Part shown: piece by piece, positions 63,863-64,000 of the stretch
How the letters are laid out: each line of letters begins with the position of its first letter
How positions within the stretch are numbered: position 1 is the first letter of the stretch
Assembly (NCBI GenBank): GCA_965220985.1
Contig: OZ244854.1
Span: forward strand, 3,410,001 to 3,474,000
Length of the DNA stretch: 64,000 nucleotides
Reading direction: 5' to 3'
Source of the DNA: JAPPHA01 sp965220985
GTDB taxonomy: Bacteria > Pseudomonadota > Alphaproteobacteria > Rhodobacterales > Rhodobacteraceae
Program-made: the position numbers and the translations under genes
Notes under the pieces: generated by a model
Told to the model about the DNA's origin: nothing
Databases searched by the model: none
Seen by the model: only the letters and a program-made list of their open reading frames with translations

Positions 63863-64000
63863 ATGAGATTTGCGATCAGAATGTTCCTTCGCGCGGTCGC
63901 GTTCCTGATCGGGACAGTTACCGCTGCCGTCATTCTCGTCGCCCTGTTCGCAATCGTCGTGAGTGACATCGAGTTCGAGAACACAGGTCTTCAGAAAGTG
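63863..64000 (+). CDS. Partial membrane protein, N-terminus only
   Basis: 46 codons to the window edge, starting MRFAIRMFLRAVAFL and containing one hydrophobic segment (about residues 9-34) before SDIEFENTG. AGGA lies 9 bases before the ATG. It continues beyond the window, so no function can be given. Confidence 0.55.
   Translation, partial: MRFAIRMFLRAVAFLIGTVTAAVILVALFAIVVSDIEFENTGLQKV

Overview
This is a chromosomal window from an alphaproteobacterium, most likely marine and possibly host-associated. The evidence is the gene order (trpD-trpC-moaC-moeA-lexA, clpP-clpX, NDUFA12/DUF2155/aat, accB-accC, rne, mrcA-prfB, M23 peptidase-bactofilin), the alphaproteobacterial SOS box GTTC-N7-GTTC found twice, a DMSP lyase (DddP), and three secreted ankyrin-repeat proteins. 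Housekeeping genes are GC-rich. The first two ankyrin genes look more AT-rich than their surroundings.

Layout. 0.1-9 kb (minus strand): gltX, lexA with its own SOS box, the overlapping block moeA/moaC/trpC/trpD, and a PpiD/SurA-type periplasmic chaperone. trpG and trpE are not in their usual place; a 58-residue single-span membrane ORF sits in the gap. 9.2-14.8 kb: a STAS-like small protein, a class I aminotransferase, the ABC-F ATPase Uup, and parE with a second SOS box at its promoter. 15-22.2 kb: a LacI-type regulator divergent from a tripartite tricarboxylate transporter (tctA-tctB-tctC), followed by a CoA-acylating aldehyde dehydrogenase and an AMP-forming CoA ligase. This layout resembles a sulfoacetate-utilisation (sau) cluster in which the usual MFS importer is replaced by the tripartite transporter.

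22.2-37.4 kb is an accessory island. It holds an IS30 element, a complete IS21 element with triple 22-bp terminal repeats, an IS1380 transposase, and wreckage of IS66, a DDE transposase, a second istB, a tyrosine recombinase and a DruA-like (DUF4338) gene split by one stop codon. Three ankyrin genes (12, 19 and 9 repeats) lie within this wreckage. They share a signal peptide, an N-terminal Cys/Trp cap, and (two of them) a C-terminal tail and 3' flank. The IS30 and IS21 elements share a 61-bp upstream and a ~75-bp downstream sequence, suggesting that IS30 sits in the relic of a second IS21 copy.

37.6-64 kb returns to core genome: dddP divergent from a DUF3445 oxidative N-demethylase subunit, the glnB-glnA operon, nnr, tRNA-Leu(UAG), trigger factor with an acidic insert, clpP, clpX, an NDUFA12-like protein, mlaD-like, DUF2155, aat, accC-accB, a DsbA-like oxidoreductase, a BepA-like M48 protease, RNase E, PBP1A, RF2, and the M23 peptidase-bactofilin pair. 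A truncated membrane-protein gene runs off the right edge.

Functional themes: DNA-damage control (LexA acting on lexA and parE), nitrogen assimilation (GlnB-GlnA), proteostasis (Tig, ClpPX, PpiD, DsbA, BepA), organosulfur use (DddP, possible sulfoacetate module), and secreted repeat proteins that may act on a host or competitor. Starts were reassigned from Shine-Dalgarno (SD) spacing where the longest frame was implausible.
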